From NCBI GenBank assembly GCA_004134985.1, contig REGQ01000004.1:245009-309008 (forward strand): 64,000 nt of DNA, in the 5' to 3' direction. Positions 1-9,755 of this stretch are shown here, piece after piece; within the stretch, counting starts at the first letter, position 1; each line of letters begins with the position of its first letter. The notes beneath the pieces were generated by a model that made no database searches, was not told where the DNA came from, and was given only the letters and a program-made list of their open reading frames with translations. A program made the position numbers and the translations under genes. The DNA comes from Paenibacillaceae bacterium (lineage in GTDB: Bacteria > Bacillota > Bacilli > Paenibacillales > Paenibacillaceae).

Positions 1-817
1 CTGTGCCTGGGAACACTTCGTATTGTACCGGCTGAAGGGTGAAGGGACTGACACCGGTCATGCTGAGCTGCTTGCCCGGCCAGAAATCAGCCTGGTAATC
101 CCGCCAAAATGCATATTGCTCCGGTCGATCGATTGTATGATTTTCGCCTTCCAGATAGTCCATGGCGAAGCAGTAGGTGAAGCCCTGCATATCCATAGGA
201 TCGGCTGCGCCTTCCAGCGCATGCGGCTCTCCGGTTTGCTGCTGAGACTCCGCTCCTGTAACATATTCAGCCCCGGCAAGCGGCAGCACATCGCCGCATT
301 CGGTTGCATCGAGAAAATAAGGTGCGGTGAGCACTGCATGGTTGCCTGTTTCATGGTTCAGCACGGTTACCGAGCGCACCTGATCGCCGTCGGTCTCGGC
401 AGACGTGATCTGATGACGCGTCAAAATGGTCAACTGACCGCTGTGTACATAGGGTGCGAGCATATTATTAAGCACGGCAAGTGCGGCACGTGGTTCATGG
501 CATAAGCGGCTGACCCCGCCATTGCCCGGGTTCAGCGCCGGATTGGCTCGGGCCTCGGCAGTTAAAGGGAAGAAGTCCCGATAATACTGCCGTACGCCGT
601 CGCGGAACTGTGCATAGGTGCGGGTACGTCCGAAACTTTCGATCCATGGATGTTCATCTGGGGGAACAGCCTGGCTGGTGAATTGGCCGCCTATCCAGTC
701 CGTTTCTTCCGTCATAATCACTTTTTTGCCGAGTTTGGCTGCGGCAAGTGCGGCAGCGCATCCCCCGGTGCTTCCGCCAATGATGACAATTTCCGCATGA
801 AGTTCGTTACTCAACAT
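1..817 (-). CDS. FAD-dependent oxidoreductase, 3' part beyond window
   Basis: Only the first 272 codons are present; the frame stays open to base 1. The N-terminus reads as a dinucleotide-binding fold: a hydrophobic strand followed by GGSTGG at about residues 14-19 and ALAAAKLGKKV, then EETDWIGGQFTSQ, which is typical of the FAD_oxidored family (PF12831-type). These flavoproteins are often annotated in carbohydrate or xenobiotic oxidation loci; the substrate cannot be read from the sequence. The start at 817 is the first in-frame ATG, with AGGAAAG upstream at a rather long spacing. It is transcribed away from the flagellar-type gene at 1028. Family assignment is good, function open. Confidence 0.8.
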   Translation of the reverse strand, partial: MLSNELHAEIVIIGGSTGGCAAALAAAKLGKKVIMTEETDWIGGQFTSQAVPPDEHPWIESFGRTRTYAQFRDGVRQYYRDFFPLTAEARANPALNPGNGGVSRLCHEPRAALAVLNNMLAPYVHSGQLTILTRHQITSAETDGDQVRSVTVLNHETGNHAVLTAPYFLDATECGDVLPLAGAEYVTGAESQQQTGEPHALEGAADPMDMQGFTYCFAMDYLEGENHTIDRPEQYAFWRDYQADFWPGKQLSMTGVSPFTLQPVQYEVFPGT

Positions 818-1027
818 TTGTTAGCACCATCTTTCCTGATAATAGGATTCTAATTGATTGTATTAAATGATGGTTTCAGTTCATAGGGAGAACGATGACT
901 TTTTATGGTGTTTCCGTAGTTAATTAAATGTAAAATAATGTAAAATTCACTCATTTGATAGAGTTGAAAGAAACATGGATTGCGGCAGCGCGGCAGCTCA
1001 ATCAAGCTTCGCCTGCTGGAGGTGCCA

Positions 1028-1366
1028 ATGGAAGCTACACTCCATCAACTCGAACAACTGTCGTATAGTTTGGTCGAACGCTTGGCCTTTACCGAGCTTG
1101 ATCAACTAAATGACTATATGCGTGAGCGTGATGCCCTGTTCATTGCTTTGCAGCAAATGACGGTTACTCCAGCACAGAAGCAGGCCCATCAATCTACTGT
1201 AAAGCGAATTTTGCAGATGGACGAGGTCATCGTGGGACGGATGAAGGAGCTTCGCGCCGCGGCAGAGCTTGAAATCAATAAATTATCCAATGGCCGCGTC
1301 GTCAAAAATATCTATGAGCCGGATGCCTATGAGCAGGAAAGCTATTTTTTTGATCAGCGCAAATAA
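1028..1366 (+). CDS. fliT: FliT-like flagellar export chaperone
   Basis: A 112-residue, highly charged, all-helical protein with no signal peptide or membrane segment. It shows the layout of Bacillota FliT proteins: an N-terminal helix rich in Leu/Glu, a central RDALFIALQ stretch, a basic GRMKELRAAAELEINKL helix and a C-terminal tail ending YFFDQRK. GGAGGTG at 1018-1024 fixes the ATG at 1028; an upstream in-frame start at 980 has no ribosome-binding site. In Bacillus and relatives fliD-fliS-fliT stand directly before hpf-secA-prfB, and hpf lies only 3.7 kb downstream here, which supports the call. No other flagellar gene is visible in the window. Assignment rests on layout and synteny rather than strong motifs. 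Confidence 0.6.
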   Translation: MEATLHQLEQLSYSLVERLAFTELDQLNDYMRERDALFIALQQMTVTPAQKQAHQSTVKRILQMDEVIVGRMKELRAAAELEINKLSNGRVVKNIYEPDAYEQESYFFDQRK

Positions 1367-1542
1367 GCAAATATAAATAATGTATGCCATGTGTGCAAAC
1401 CTGATTAAAAGGGATGCAGGCGTGGTTTTTTTCTGTCTCCAGAAGATACTATTTTCAGGGCACGGAACCGAATAACGGTCCCGGATTGTAAGCACCCTGC
1501 AGATCTGCAGCGATTACCTAATTTGGCGACTATTAATTTTAG

Positions 1543-1586
1543 TTGTAACCAACCCCCTTCATTCAATATAATGATAACAAATCTCA
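1543..1586 (+). promoter_or_regulatory. Promoter with overlapping Fur-box-like operator
   Basis: TTGTAA at 1543-1548, 18-bp spacer and TATAAT at 1567-1572 form a sigma-A promoter. Overlapping the -10 end, 1572-1586 reads TGATAACAAATCTCA, matching 11 of 14 defined positions of the 7-1-7 Fur core (TGATAAT-N-ATTATCA). Iron-dependent repression of the regulator gene at 1616 is inferred. Confidence 0.6.
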
Positions 1587-1615
1587 TTTGAATAGTTTAA
1601 TAGGAGGACATGCCG

Positions 1616-3385
1616 ATGGATCTGGGCAATAATGATGCAATAAGCTTGAAGACGGAACGCTCCATAGCGTCGGTCGTCTATACGATCGCGGATGTGCAGG
1701 AGATAACAGCAGTGCCCGGCCAGCCAGTCGAGCTTGAGCTTGCAAGCGATACGTCAGCACTGTTAATTGTAACGGCAGGTGATGGGGAATATCGTATGGC
1801 TGACACAGCACACCCACTTCAATCTGGCACAGTCGCGACGTTCGCTACTTCATTCTCTGCATCATTCCAGTACACTCTCCCCTGTCCTACCATTATGCAG
1901 CTGCATTGCAGACCGCAATCCGAGCTGCGGGCGATCCTGATTTCGTATGAAGTGCTCCATACGCTCAAGCAGGCATCGGCACGTCATGGCCGCCTTTATA
2001 GCAGCCGTAATATTGAAGCAACGTCTGCCCCGACGGCAATGGAAGTAGTTGAAGCGGATGAAAGCATCATTGCGCTCGCCAGGGAGCTGGCAATACTCAA
2101 GGATCACAACGGATTGGGCGGTCCACTGGCCGCAAATCGTTTATTATATGAATTGCTTTTTCAAGTAAGAGAGCGATTGCGGCTGCACAAGCAGCAACTG
2201 GAGAGCAAGCTTACGCCGATCGATCAGACGATCGCTTATATTAATGAGCATTATAACCGCAAGATTACGAGGGAGCAGCTGGCACATCTCTCCGGGTTAA
2301 GTATCAAGTCCTTTACAGCTTTATTCAAGCAGTCCACTGGCAGCAGCTTTAGTGAATATGTGAATGCGGTACGAATACGCAAGGCACAGGAACAACTGCT
2401 GCTGACAGGCAGCAAGCTGAGTGACATCGCTCAGAAAGTAGGGTATAAGGACGAATTCTATTTAAGCCGCAAATTTAAGCAAACGGTTGGTGTTGCGCCG
2501 AGCGTCTATGTGAAACAGCCCAAAACAATCGCCTCGATGGATCATGCCTATACGCTTGATCTGCTCACCTTGGGGATGACACCTGCCGTTGCGATTGCCG
2601 ACTCCTGGATTGTGAAGCGATTCGATGGTCTGTTGAAGGCAGGCAGCTGCCATGCCATTGATTGGAGTTGGCAGCGGCAAGCTCGTTACCAGTTGCTTCA
2701 ATCGCTTGCCCCGGATGTTATCATCAATGCGGAACTCAAAGGCGAGGACTTGGAGGCATTCAGCAAAATCGCTCCTGTTCTGCAAATTCCATGGAAAGGC
2801 GTTGGGTGGCGCGATCATTTCCGCATGGTAGCCGATGTTGTGGAGATGACCGGACAAGCCGATGATTGGCTGTCGCGATTTGATGAACGGATGGAGGGCG
2901 CGAAGCGTCAACTCGACAGAAATATTGGTCCGAAGGCCACAATTGCAATATTCAACATTCGGGCAACGCGGCTGGCCATTTACGGCTCGGGATATATGGG
3001 GGCGGATTTATTATATAAGTCACTTGGCATGAACCCGCCGCTTATGATGCGTACAGCAGGCATTGCCGGTAAAGAGTGGATTGAGGTAACGCCGGAGCAG
3101 CTACGGCAGATCGAAGCCGATTATATGATTGTAGCTGTAGAGAATACATCCGAAGGCTGGAAGAGCGCACGTGAAGTGATGCGTCATCGCGATTGGAAGA
3201 AGCTCACGTCCGTACGCAACAAGCAGACGTATTTTGTCGATATGGCCAAATGGTACGGCTATGGGCCAGCAGCGATTGAAGCGCAATTGGAAGAATTAAT
3301 TGGCTGGCTTGGTGAAGAGACAGGCCTAAAAATCCAAACGAATCATGCTTTTTTTAACATGGACAGTAAGAGCGGTGATTGTTAA
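1616..3385 (+). CDS. AraC regulator fused to a siderophore-binding domain (Btr/YbbB-like)
   Basis: 589 residues in three parts: an N-terminal cupin-like region (to about 190), an AraC double helix-turn-helix (about 195-300, with LAHLSGLSIKSFTALFKQ and LSDIAQKVGYKDEFYLSRKF), and a C-terminal domain of the Fe-siderophore periplasmic-binding family (about 305-585). The last domain is in the cytoplasm here and should sense an iron-siderophore directly, as B. subtilis Btr (YbbB) does with bacillibactin to activate feuABC. ATG 1616 is preferred over ATG 1610 because AGGAGG at 1602-1607 is then 8 nt away rather than 2. A Fur-like box lies upstream and a Fur-controlled binding lipoprotein follows 48 nt later. 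Confidence 0.88.
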   Translation: MDLGNNDAISLKTERSIASVVYTIADVQEITAVPGQPVELELASDTSALLIVTAGDGEYRMADTAHPLQSGTVATFATSFSASFQYTLPCPTIMQLHCRPQSELRAILISYEVLHTLKQASARHGRLYSSRNIEATSAPTAMEVVEADESIIALARELAILKDHNGLGGPLAANRLLYELLFQVRERLRLHKQQLESKLTPIDQTIAYINEHYNRKITREQLAHLSGLSIKSFTALFKQSTGSSFSEYVNAVRIRKAQEQLLLTGSKLSDIAQKVGYKDEFYLSRKFKQTVGVAPSVYVKQPKTIASMDHAYTLDLLTLGMTPAVAIADSWIVKRFDGLLKAGSCHAIDWSWQRQARYQLLQSLAPDVIINAELKGEDLEAFSKIAPVLQIPWKGVGWRDHFRMVADVVEMTGQADDWLSRFDERMEGAKRQLDRNIGPKATIAIFNIRATRLAIYGSGYMGADLLYKSLGMNPPLMMRTAGIAGKEWIEVTPEQLRQIEADYMIVAVENTSEGWKSAREVMRHRDWKKLTSVRNKQTYFVDMAKWYGYGPAAIEAQLEELIGWLGEETGLKIQTNHAFFNMDSKSGDC

Positions 3386-3387
3386 TA

Positions 3388-3416
3388 TTGATGATGATAA
3401 TCATTGTCAATAATAG
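3388..3416 (+). promoter_or_regulatory. Fur box embedded in a promoter
   Basis: The 19-bp stretch 3390-3408 differs from the classic Fur box (GATAATGATAATCATTATC) at only two positions. It sits between TTGATG (3388-3393) and TAATAG (3411-3416), spaced 17 bp, so Fur binding would block the promoter of the lipoprotein gene at 3434. Confidence 0.85.
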
Positions 3417-3433
3417 GCGAGAGGGATGAAGAT

Positions 3434-4474
3434 ATGCTTCGCGGTAAATCAGTCACAGTGTTAGGTATTATTTTGCTTGCATGTGTAATGGTATTGGGGG
3501 CTTGCGGCAAGAGCAGCGAAACAGACAAAGGAACGAGCAATAAGGCAAGTAGTGGGACAGAGAGCCAGGAAAAGAGCGGGAATGAAAACGCGGAAGAGAG
3601 CTCCACGAACGCTGCAAATGCAGCCAATGACGATAATGCATCAGAAGTTGCAGTAAAACTGTACAAGCATGTATCGGGAGAGACGGAAATCCCGGTTGAA
3701 CCGAAGCGAATTGTCTCGGATTGGTACTACGGCGATTTCGTGGCATTGGGTGTGAAGCCGGTCGGTCTGACAAGCTACGTGCTCAATAATCATCCATTTA
3801 TTGAAGCGGCCGGCACCGAGGACATTGGAAGCACGCCGAATTTGGAGAAAGTTATTGAACTTGAGCCTGACCTGATCGTGTTGTATGGCAATAATGAAAA
3901 CTACGAGCAGTTCAGCAAAATTGCGCCAACAATCGGCATGGAGCTCTATCCTGATCCGATGAACTCAGTGCGTGTATTTGGAGACATTGTAGGCAAGAAG
4001 GAAGAGGCCGAGCAGTGGATCAGTAATTTCGAGGCCAAGGTGGATGAGGCCAAACAGACTATTGCCGGCAAGCTGGGCAGTGAGGAAACCTTCACTATTT
4101 TCACAGTATGGCGCAAAGAGCTTCGTGTTTACGGCGACATTAACATGGGCGGTTATTTGCTCTACAAGGCACTTCAGCTTCAGCCTCAGGAGCGGGTGCT
4201 GAGCGATGTCATCAATGGTGATGCGGTCAATGCCGGCAGGGCGATATCCATGGAGGAAATGGCGAGCTTTGCTGGAGACAACATCATATTGACGGTGTTT
4301 GATGGCGAGGAGCTGGAAAAGGATTTGAAAGAGAGTGCAATCTGGCAGGGACTGGATGCAGTGAAGAACAATAAAGTGTATGAGGTTGATTTTAACCTGC
4401 TGTACAATGAAGACCCGGTGGCGATGGAGCACCAGTTGGACATTTTAACAGAGCTCATTACCGGCGCGCCATAA
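3434..4474 (+). CDS. Iron-siderophore ABC transporter substrate-binding lipoprotein
   Basis: 346 residues. The signal peptide ends in the lipobox VLGAC (Cys about residue 22), followed by a Ser/Asn/Glu-rich linker to about residue 75 and then a class III binding fold (PF01497 family; KRIVSDWYYGDFVALGVKPVGLT near the start). It should capture a ferric siderophore or ferric citrate at the membrane surface. A near-perfect Fur box lies upstream. ATG 3434 is chosen over an in-frame start at 3404 because it opens the signal peptide. No FecCD-type permease or ATPase follows: the next gene is a cold-shock protein, so it must borrow a permease encoded elsewhere. Confidence 0.9.
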   Translation: MLRGKSVTVLGIILLACVMVLGACGKSSETDKGTSNKASSGTESQEKSGNENAEESSTNAANAANDDNASEVAVKLYKHVSGETEIPVEPKRIVSDWYYGDFVALGVKPVGLTSYVLNNHPFIEAAGTEDIGSTPNLEKVIELEPDLIVLYGNNENYEQFSKIAPTIGMELYPDPMNSVRVFGDIVGKKEEAEQWISNFEAKVDEAKQTIAGKLGSEETFTIFTVWRKELRVYGDINMGGYLLYKALQLQPQERVLSDVINGDAVNAGRAISMEEMASFAGDNIILTVFDGEELEKDLKESAIWQGLDAVKNNKVYEVDFNLLYNEDPVAMEHQLDILTELITGAP

Positions 4475-4558
4475 AGGCCGTCCTATATCGTACAGGTTCG
4501 TGAATATGGAAGCCAGATTGCCCACAGGAATCATTTATAAAACGCTTACAAAAAATGT

Positions 4559-4588
4559 TTGACATTTATGTGAATCGGGTGGTATATT
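4559..4588 (+). promoter_or_regulatory. Sigma-A promoter of the cold-shock gene
   Basis: TTGACA (4559-4564), 18-bp spacer, TATATT (4583-4588). It leaves a leader of about 55 nt before the ATG at 4652, shorter than the long leader of E. coli cspA. Confidence 0.75.
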
Positions 4589-4651
4589 CAATTTGTGGGC
4601 CATGGTTAAATGAGACCTCACAGCTATATGAAGATGAAGGGAATGTTATGA

Positions 4652-4849
4652 ATGCAAGGTAAAGTGAAATGGTTTAACGCAGAGAAAGGCTATGGGTTTA
4701 TTGAAACCGAGCAAGGCGGCGACGTATTTGTTCATTTCTCCGCTATCCAGTCCGAAGGATTCAAAACCCTTGAAGAAGGCCAATCGGTCGAATTCGACAT
4801 CGTTGAAGGCGCTCGCGGTCCACAAGCTGCTAATGTAGTCAAACTGTAA
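4652..4849 (+). CDS. Cold-shock protein, CspA/CspB family
   Basis: A 65-residue single cold-shock domain with both RNA-binding motifs: [13 protein letters not shown] (RNP1, about residues 5-17) and DVFVHFSAI (RNP2, about 24-32). It binds single-stranded RNA/DNA and acts as an RNA chaperone. GAAGGGA at 4636-4642 serves the ATG at 4652. It has its own promoter and terminator, so it is a monocistronic unit lying between the iron genes and hpf. Confidence 0.95.
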   Translation: MQGKVKWFNAEKGYGFIETEQGGDVFVHFSAIQSEGFKTLEEGQSVEFDIVEGARGPQAANVVKL

Positions 4850-4910
4850 TCATCCGGCGCTTAGCCAAAGGATAGATGGCATTACTTGACAAGTAACGTT
4901 GGATATTAAT

Positions 4911-4938
4911 TCCTCGGGAAACCGGGGGATTTTTTTTG
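4911..4938 (+). terminator. Rho-independent terminator after the cold-shock gene
   Basis: CCTCGG-GAAA-CCGGGG stem-loop with a tetraloop, followed by a run of eight T. Confidence 0.8.
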
Positions 4939-4986
4939 TGTTAAGCCATGAATCTGACCCGGGTATCAAATATCACACATAACTTT

Positions 4987-5015
4987 TTGAATGAACCCCT
5001 CTAGTATGGTATGAT
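4987..5015 (+). promoter_or_regulatory. Sigma-A promoter of hpf
   Basis: TTGAAT (4987-4992), 17-bp spacer, TATGAT (5010-5015), 32 nt before the hpf ATG. Confidence 0.7.
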
Positions 5016-5046
5016 AGAGTTGTAACAGAAAAAGGAGGAGTGCCCT

Positions 5047-5595
5047 ATGAAATACAACATCCGAGGTCAAAACATTGAAGTTACTGACGCGCTTCGCGAC
5101 TACGTAGAGAAGAAGATCAGCCGCCTGGACAGGTATTTTGAAGAACCTCTTACCTCTGAAGCCAATGTAAGATTATCTGTGACGAAGAACAAGCAAAATG
5201 TGGAGGTTACCATTCCACTCCCCGGCGTGCTGCTGCGCGCAGAAGATAAAAATAGTGACATGTACGCCGCCATCGATCTTGTCCTTGACAAGTTGGAGCG
5301 TCAAATTCGCAAACATAAAACAAAAATCAACCGCAAATTCCGTCAGGAAGGCAGTCTGAAATCGTTATTTAAGGAAGAGAACGGAGCGCCGGTACAAGTT
5401 GCCGATGAAGAGGACGATCTGGAACTTGTCCGCACGAAGCGCTTTACGTTCAAACCTATGGACATAGAAGAAGCAATTCTCCAAATGAACATGCTCGGCC
5501 ATACCTTCTTCGTGTTCACGAGCGCGGACACCAAGGAAGTTAATGTTGTATATAAAAGAAGCGATGGCAAATACGGATTAATCGAACAAGTGTAA
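5047..5595 (+). CDS. hpf: Ribosome hibernation-promoting factor, long form
   Basis: 182 residues, the length of the long HPF form. The N-terminal domain (about 1-100, MKYNIRGQNIEVTDALRDYV, basic helix KLERQIRKHKTKINRK) binds the 30S decoding region; the C-terminal domain (about 120-182, FTFKPMDIEEAILQMNMLGH, ending VVYKRSDGKYGLIEQ) dimerises two 70S ribosomes into 100S particles in stationary phase. An AAAGGAGGAG site precedes the ATG. Its own promoter and terminator flank it. The hpf-secA-prfB order is the usual one in Bacillales. Confidence 0.96.
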   Translation: MKYNIRGQNIEVTDALRDYVEKKISRLDRYFEEPLTSEANVRLSVTKNKQNVEVTIPLPGVLLRAEDKNSDMYAAIDLVLDKLERQIRKHKTKINRKFRQEGSLKSLFKEENGAPVQVADEEDDLELVRTKRFTFKPMDIEEAILQMNMLGHTFFVFTSADTKEVNVVYKRSDGKYGLIEQV

Positions 5596-5624
5596 TCCTG
5601 TTGATCAGGCTGAAGCTATTTATG

Positions 5625-5662
5625 AAAGCAGACTCCCGCTCGCCCGGGAGTTCTGCTTTTTT
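5625..5662 (+). terminator. Terminator after hpf
   Basis: Long stem AAAGCAGACTCCCG / CGGGAGTTCTGCTTT with a T run; the stem also carries an A tract for the reverse direction. Confidence 0.85.
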
Positions 5663-5758
5663 ATAATTTTACCATCCGGATGGTGCATTGCGGGAGCACC
5701 TACAAACTGATACAATTTAAACATTGAAAGGAAATGAGAAAGGGGTTTAACATAGACT

Positions 5759-8263
5759 ATGCTCGGACTCGTAAAAAAAATATTCGGCGACGCTAATGAT
5801 CGGGAAATTAAGCGTCTGCTGCGTACAGTCGAACAAATTAATGCGCTCGAACCGGATATCTCCAAACTGACCGATGAAGAGCTGCGCGGCAAGACGGAAC
5901 AATTCAGAACTCGTCTGGCAGCAGGGGAAACGCTGGACAACCTGCTCCCTGAAGCCTTTGCTACTGTTAGGGAAGCTTCCAAGCGGACGCTGCAAATGCG
6001 CCACTTCGATGTTCAGTTGATCGGCGGTATGGTGCTGCATAATGGCAGAATATCCGAGATGAAAACCGGTGAAGGGAAAACGTTGGTTGCTACCCTGCCT
6101 GTTTATCTGAACGCGCTGCTTGGCAATGGTGTTCACGTCATTACAGTCAATGACTACCTGGCACAGCGGGATAGTGAAATCATGGGAGAGCTGTACGGCT
6201 TTCTCGGCATGACGGTTGGATGTAATCTCAACGCCCTGTCCCATGAGCAGAAGCAGGAGGCGTATGCCTGCGACATTACGTACGGAACGAACAATGAGTT
6301 CGGCTTCGATTACCTGCGTGATAATATGGTGCTATACAAAGAGCAGATGGTTCAGCGTCCGCTTTATTTCGCGATTATTGATGAAGTGGACTCCATTCTG
6401 ATCGATGAGGCGCGGACACCGCTTATTATTTCCGGCCAAGCGGCCAAATCAACAGAATTGTATGTCGCTGCTGACCGGTTTGTCAATCGGTTGAAAGAAG
6501 AAGAGGACTACACCGTTGATATCAAGCTTCGCACCGTGATGATGACGGAAGCGGGAGTGGAGAAAGCGGAGCGCGCCTTCGGGATTGAAAATTTATTCGA
6601 TCACGCGAACGTGTTGCTTAACCACCATATCCAGCAGGCGCTAAAAGCAAATGCCATCATGAAACGCGATGTGGACTACGTGGTGCAGGATGAGGAAGTC
6701 GTCATCGTTGACGAGTTCACCGGACGCTTAATGTCTGGACGGCGTTATAGCGATGGCTTGCACCAGGCGATCGAAGCGAAGGAACAGATTAAAGTACAGA
6801 ACGAAAGCATGACGCTGGCAACGATTACGTTCCAGAACTACTTCCGGATGTACCGCAAGCTGGCCGGGATGACAGGAACGGCGAAGACCGAGGAAGAGGA
6901 ATTCCGCAAGATTTACGGACTTGACGTCGTACAAATTCCGACGAACCGGATTATGATTCGGAATGATATTTCCGATGTGGTCTACAAGACGGTCAACGGC
7001 AAGTTTAAATCGGTCGTTGAAGAAATAACCGAGCGCCATAAAAACAATCAGCCTGTCCTGGTAGGTACCGTGTCGATTGAAAACTCGGAGCGTCTGTCAG
7101 AACTGTTGAAGAAAAAAGGCATTGCCCATAAAGTACTGAATGCGAAGTATCACGCAGAAGAAGCCGAAATTATTTCCCAGGCCGGACAAGCCGGCTCTGT
7201 GACGATCGCCACCAATATGGCAGGTCGGGGTACCGATATTTTGCTGGGCGAAGGCGTCTCTGACAGCGGCGGCCTGCATATTATTGGAACAGAGCGGCAT
7301 GAAAGCCGCCGGATCGACAATCAGCTGCGCGGCCGTGCCGGACGTCAAGGCGACCCGGGTTCATCACAGTTCTATCTGTCGCTGGAGGATGAATTGATGC
7401 GCCGCTTCGGCTCAGAGAATATGATGGGAATGATGGAGCGTCTCGGATTCGATGAGGATCAGCCGATTGAGAGCCGTCTCATTACCCGCGCCATTGAATC
7501 TGCCCAGAAGCGCGTTGAGGGCAACAACTTTGATACACGTAAAGTTGTGTTGCAATATGATGATGTAATGAACCAGCAGCGGGAGACGATTTATAAGCAG
7601 CGGCGCGAAGTACTTTATTCCGACAACATCCGGGAAATCGTGCTGGAGATGATCAAGCCGGTTGTGGAGCGGATTGTGAGTGCCCACTGTCCAAGCGAAG
7701 AGGTGCCGGAGGATTGGGATCTGCAAGCTATCGTCGATTACGCGCACGCCACTTTCCTTCAGGAGGGCATGCTGACCAAAGACGAGCTGTGGGGCAAAGA
7801 GAGCGAAGAGGTTGTCGAATTAATCTTGGCCAAAGTGTATAAACTCTATGATGAACGGGAACAGGAAATGGGCCCGGAAACGATGAGAGAATTCGAGAAG
7901 GTCGTCGTGCTGCGTGCGGTTGACAGCAAGTGGATGGACCATATCGATGCCATGGATCAATTGCGGCAGGGGATTCACTTGCGTGCTTATGGCGGTACAG
8001 ACCCGCTGCGTGAATATCAGTTTGAAGGCTTCGAAATGTTCAAGGAAATGATTGATCATATTCAGGAAGAAGTCACGAAATATATTATGAAGGCGCATGT
8101 GGAGAACAATCTTGAGCGCAAAGCGGTTGCAGAAGGCCAGGCGGTCGATACGAAAAGCGAGCCGCAAAGCAAAAAGCCTGCCCGCCGTGAAGAGCGCGTA
8201 GGACGCAATGATCTCTGTCCATGCGGCAGCGGCAAGAAATATAAGCAGTGCCACGGCAAGTAA
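5759..8263 (+). CDS. secA: Preprotein translocase ATPase SecA
   Basis: 834 residues, normal for Bacillota SecA. Walker [10 protein letters not shown] at residues 101-109, DEVDS at 208-212 (Walker B/DEAD-like), the GRTDILL-type motif as [11 protein letters not shown], then the helicase tail [22 protein letters not shown]. The C-terminus carries the zinc-binding [13 protein letters not shown] motif for SecB/ribosome contacts. SecA drives secretory proteins through SecYEG at the cytoplasmic membrane. Start 5759 follows GAGAAAGGGG at a long but acceptable spacing. Confidence 0.98.
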   Translation: MLGLVKKIFGDANDREIKRLLRTVEQINALEPDISKLTDEELRGKTEQFRTRLAAGETLDNLLPEAFATVREASKRTLQMRHFDVQLIGGMVLHNGRISEMKTGEGKTLVATLPVYLNALLGNGVHVITVNDYLAQRDSEIMGELYGFLGMTVGCNLNALSHEQKQEAYACDITYGTNNEFGFDYLRDNMVLYKEQMVQRPLYFAIIDEVDSILIDEARTPLIISGQAAKSTELYVAADRFVNRLKEEEDYTVDIKLRTVMMTEAGVEKAERAFGIENLFDHANVLLNHHIQQALKANAIMKRDVDYVVQDEEVVIVDEFTGRLMSGRRYSDGLHQAIEAKEQIKVQNESMTLATITFQNYFRMYRKLAGMTGTAKTEEEEFRKIYGLDVVQIPTNRIMIRNDISDVVYKTVNGKFKSVVEEITERHKNNQPVLVGTVSIENSERLSELLKKKGIAHKVLNAKYHAEEAEIISQAGQAGSVTIATNMAGRGTDILLGEGVSDSGGLHIIGTERHESRRIDNQLRGRAGRQGDPGSSQFYLSLEDELMRRFGSENMMGMMERLGFDEDQPIESRLITRAIESAQKRVEGNNFDTRKVVLQYDDVMNQQRETIYKQRREVLYSDNIREIVLEMIKPVVERIVSAHCPSEEVPEDWDLQAIVDYAHATFLQEGMLTKDELWGKESEEVVELILAKVYKLYDEREQEMGPETMREFEKVVVLRAVDSKWMDHIDAMDQLRQGIHLRAYGGTDPLREYQFEGFEMFKEMIDHIQEEVTKYIMKAHVENNLERKAVAEGQAVDTKSEPQSKKPARREERVGRNDLCPCGSGKKYKQCHGK

Positions 8264-8344
8264 CAGCATGATCGGGTAATGGCGGCGTTGGCAGCAGCGC
8301 CTGCTCCAGCTCGGTAATCTATCTCATGGAGTGTGAGGATGGCA

Positions 8345-9467
8345 ATGATTGATATATCAGTAAAGCAGGACCTGCGTGAGGCAGCCAAGAAACTCCTTGA
8401 TCTTAGGGGGTCTCTTTGACTTAGATCTTAAGCAGGAGATGATATCCAACTACGAGGAGAAAATGACCGCTCCTGATTTTTGGGATGACAACGAAAAGGC
8501 GCAAGCCTTGATCGCAGAGCTTAACGCTGTGAAGTCGGTCGTTGATCAATACAGCAAGCTGGTCACAACCCAGGAAGACTTGCAGACGATGCTGGAGCTC
8601 GCCGAGGAAGAAAAAGACGAGGAAATGGCAAACGAGTTGACCGGAAGCATTGGTGAACTGAGCCGCGAGGTGGGCGACTTTGAATTGCAGTTGCTGCTCA
8701 GTGAGCCGTATGACAAGTTTAATGCCATTTTGGAGTTGCATCCCGGAGCCGGCGGCACCGAGTCCCAGGACTGGGGCCAAATGCTGTACCGCATGTATAC
8801 CCGCTGGGCCGAAAAGCGCGGCTTCAAGGTAGAGGTGCTGGATTACCTGGATGGCGATGAGGCAGGCATAAAAAGTGTGACCGTGCTTATTAAAGGATAC
8901 AATGCCTACGGTTATTTGAAGGCGGAGAAAGGGGTTCACCGTCTGGTGCGCATCTCGCCCTTCGATGCTTCCGGCCGGAGACATACATCATTCGCCTCCT
9001 GTGACATTATGCCAGAAATCGACGATGATATCGTCATTGAGATCCGCAGCGAGGATTTGAAAGTCGATACGTACCGGGCGAGCGGCGCGGGAGGTCAGCA
9101 CATTAACAAAACGGAGTCGGCGATTCGCATTACCCACATGCCCTCGGGCATCGTTGTCTCTTGCCAAACCCAGCGTTCCCAAATTCAGAACCGTGAACAG
9201 GCGATGAAAATGCTGCGTTCCAAGCTCTATGAGCGCAAGATTGAGGAGCAGCAGCGCCATTTGGCCGAAATTCGGGGCGAGCAAGCGGATAACGCCTGGG
9301 GAAGCCAGATTCGTTCCTATGTGTTCCATCCTTACAGCATGGTGAAGGATCATCGGACATCAGTGGAAACGGGCAATGTCGGTGCAGTAATGGACGGCGA
9401 CATCGATTTGTTCATCGACGGTTACCTGCGCAGCCAAATTCGACATGAGGCCGACAGTAATTCATAA
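8345..9467 (+). CDS. prfB: Peptide chain release factor 2, programmed +1 frameshift
   Basis: Joined from 8345-8416 and 8418-9467 (373 residues). The first frame ends CTT TGA C at 8414-8420, with a Shine-Dalgarno-like AGGGGG at 8405-8410 just upstream, the classic autoregulatory site: when RF2 is scarce, ribosomes slip +1 at CUU and read GAC. The product then has the RF2 anticodon-like tripeptide SPF (in RISPFDASG) and the GGQ catalytic loop ([14 protein letters not shown]). It releases peptides at UGA and UAA. ATG 8345 is chosen because GTGAGGA at 8333-8339 ends 5 nt before it; the in-frame ATG 8339 overlaps that site. Confidence 0.97.
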
Positions 9468-9502
9468 TATTTACACCGGCAAGTATACAGGCCAGGCATG
9501 CA

Positions 9503-9535
9503 GACCCCGATGCAAAATGATCGGGGTTGTTTTGT
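9503..9535 (+). terminator. Terminator after prfB
   Basis: ACCCCGA / TCGGGGT stem with an 11-nt loop and a T-rich tail. Confidence 0.8.
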
Positions 9536-9755
9536 TATGCCGTTATGCAGTTGGAAGCCTTGCGTACTGCTGCGCTGGAAGACGCATGATGCATGATTCG
9601 TGATGGATGAGGCGAAAATCGGTCAACTCGAGTCATAAAACTATGCAAGTTGCTGCTTGTAAGGTTCTGCCGTATGCCTTTTCTCTAATAAGCTCATACT
9701 GTGAAAACTGGAATTGTTACTGGAACAGGAGCTTATGAAGCGGAGGTGCGGAGCG

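Noticed and set aside
23..505. Plus-strand frame opposite the FAD oxidoreductase
   Set aside because: Antisense to a protein with a clear Rossmann motif; its own translation has no recognisable features.
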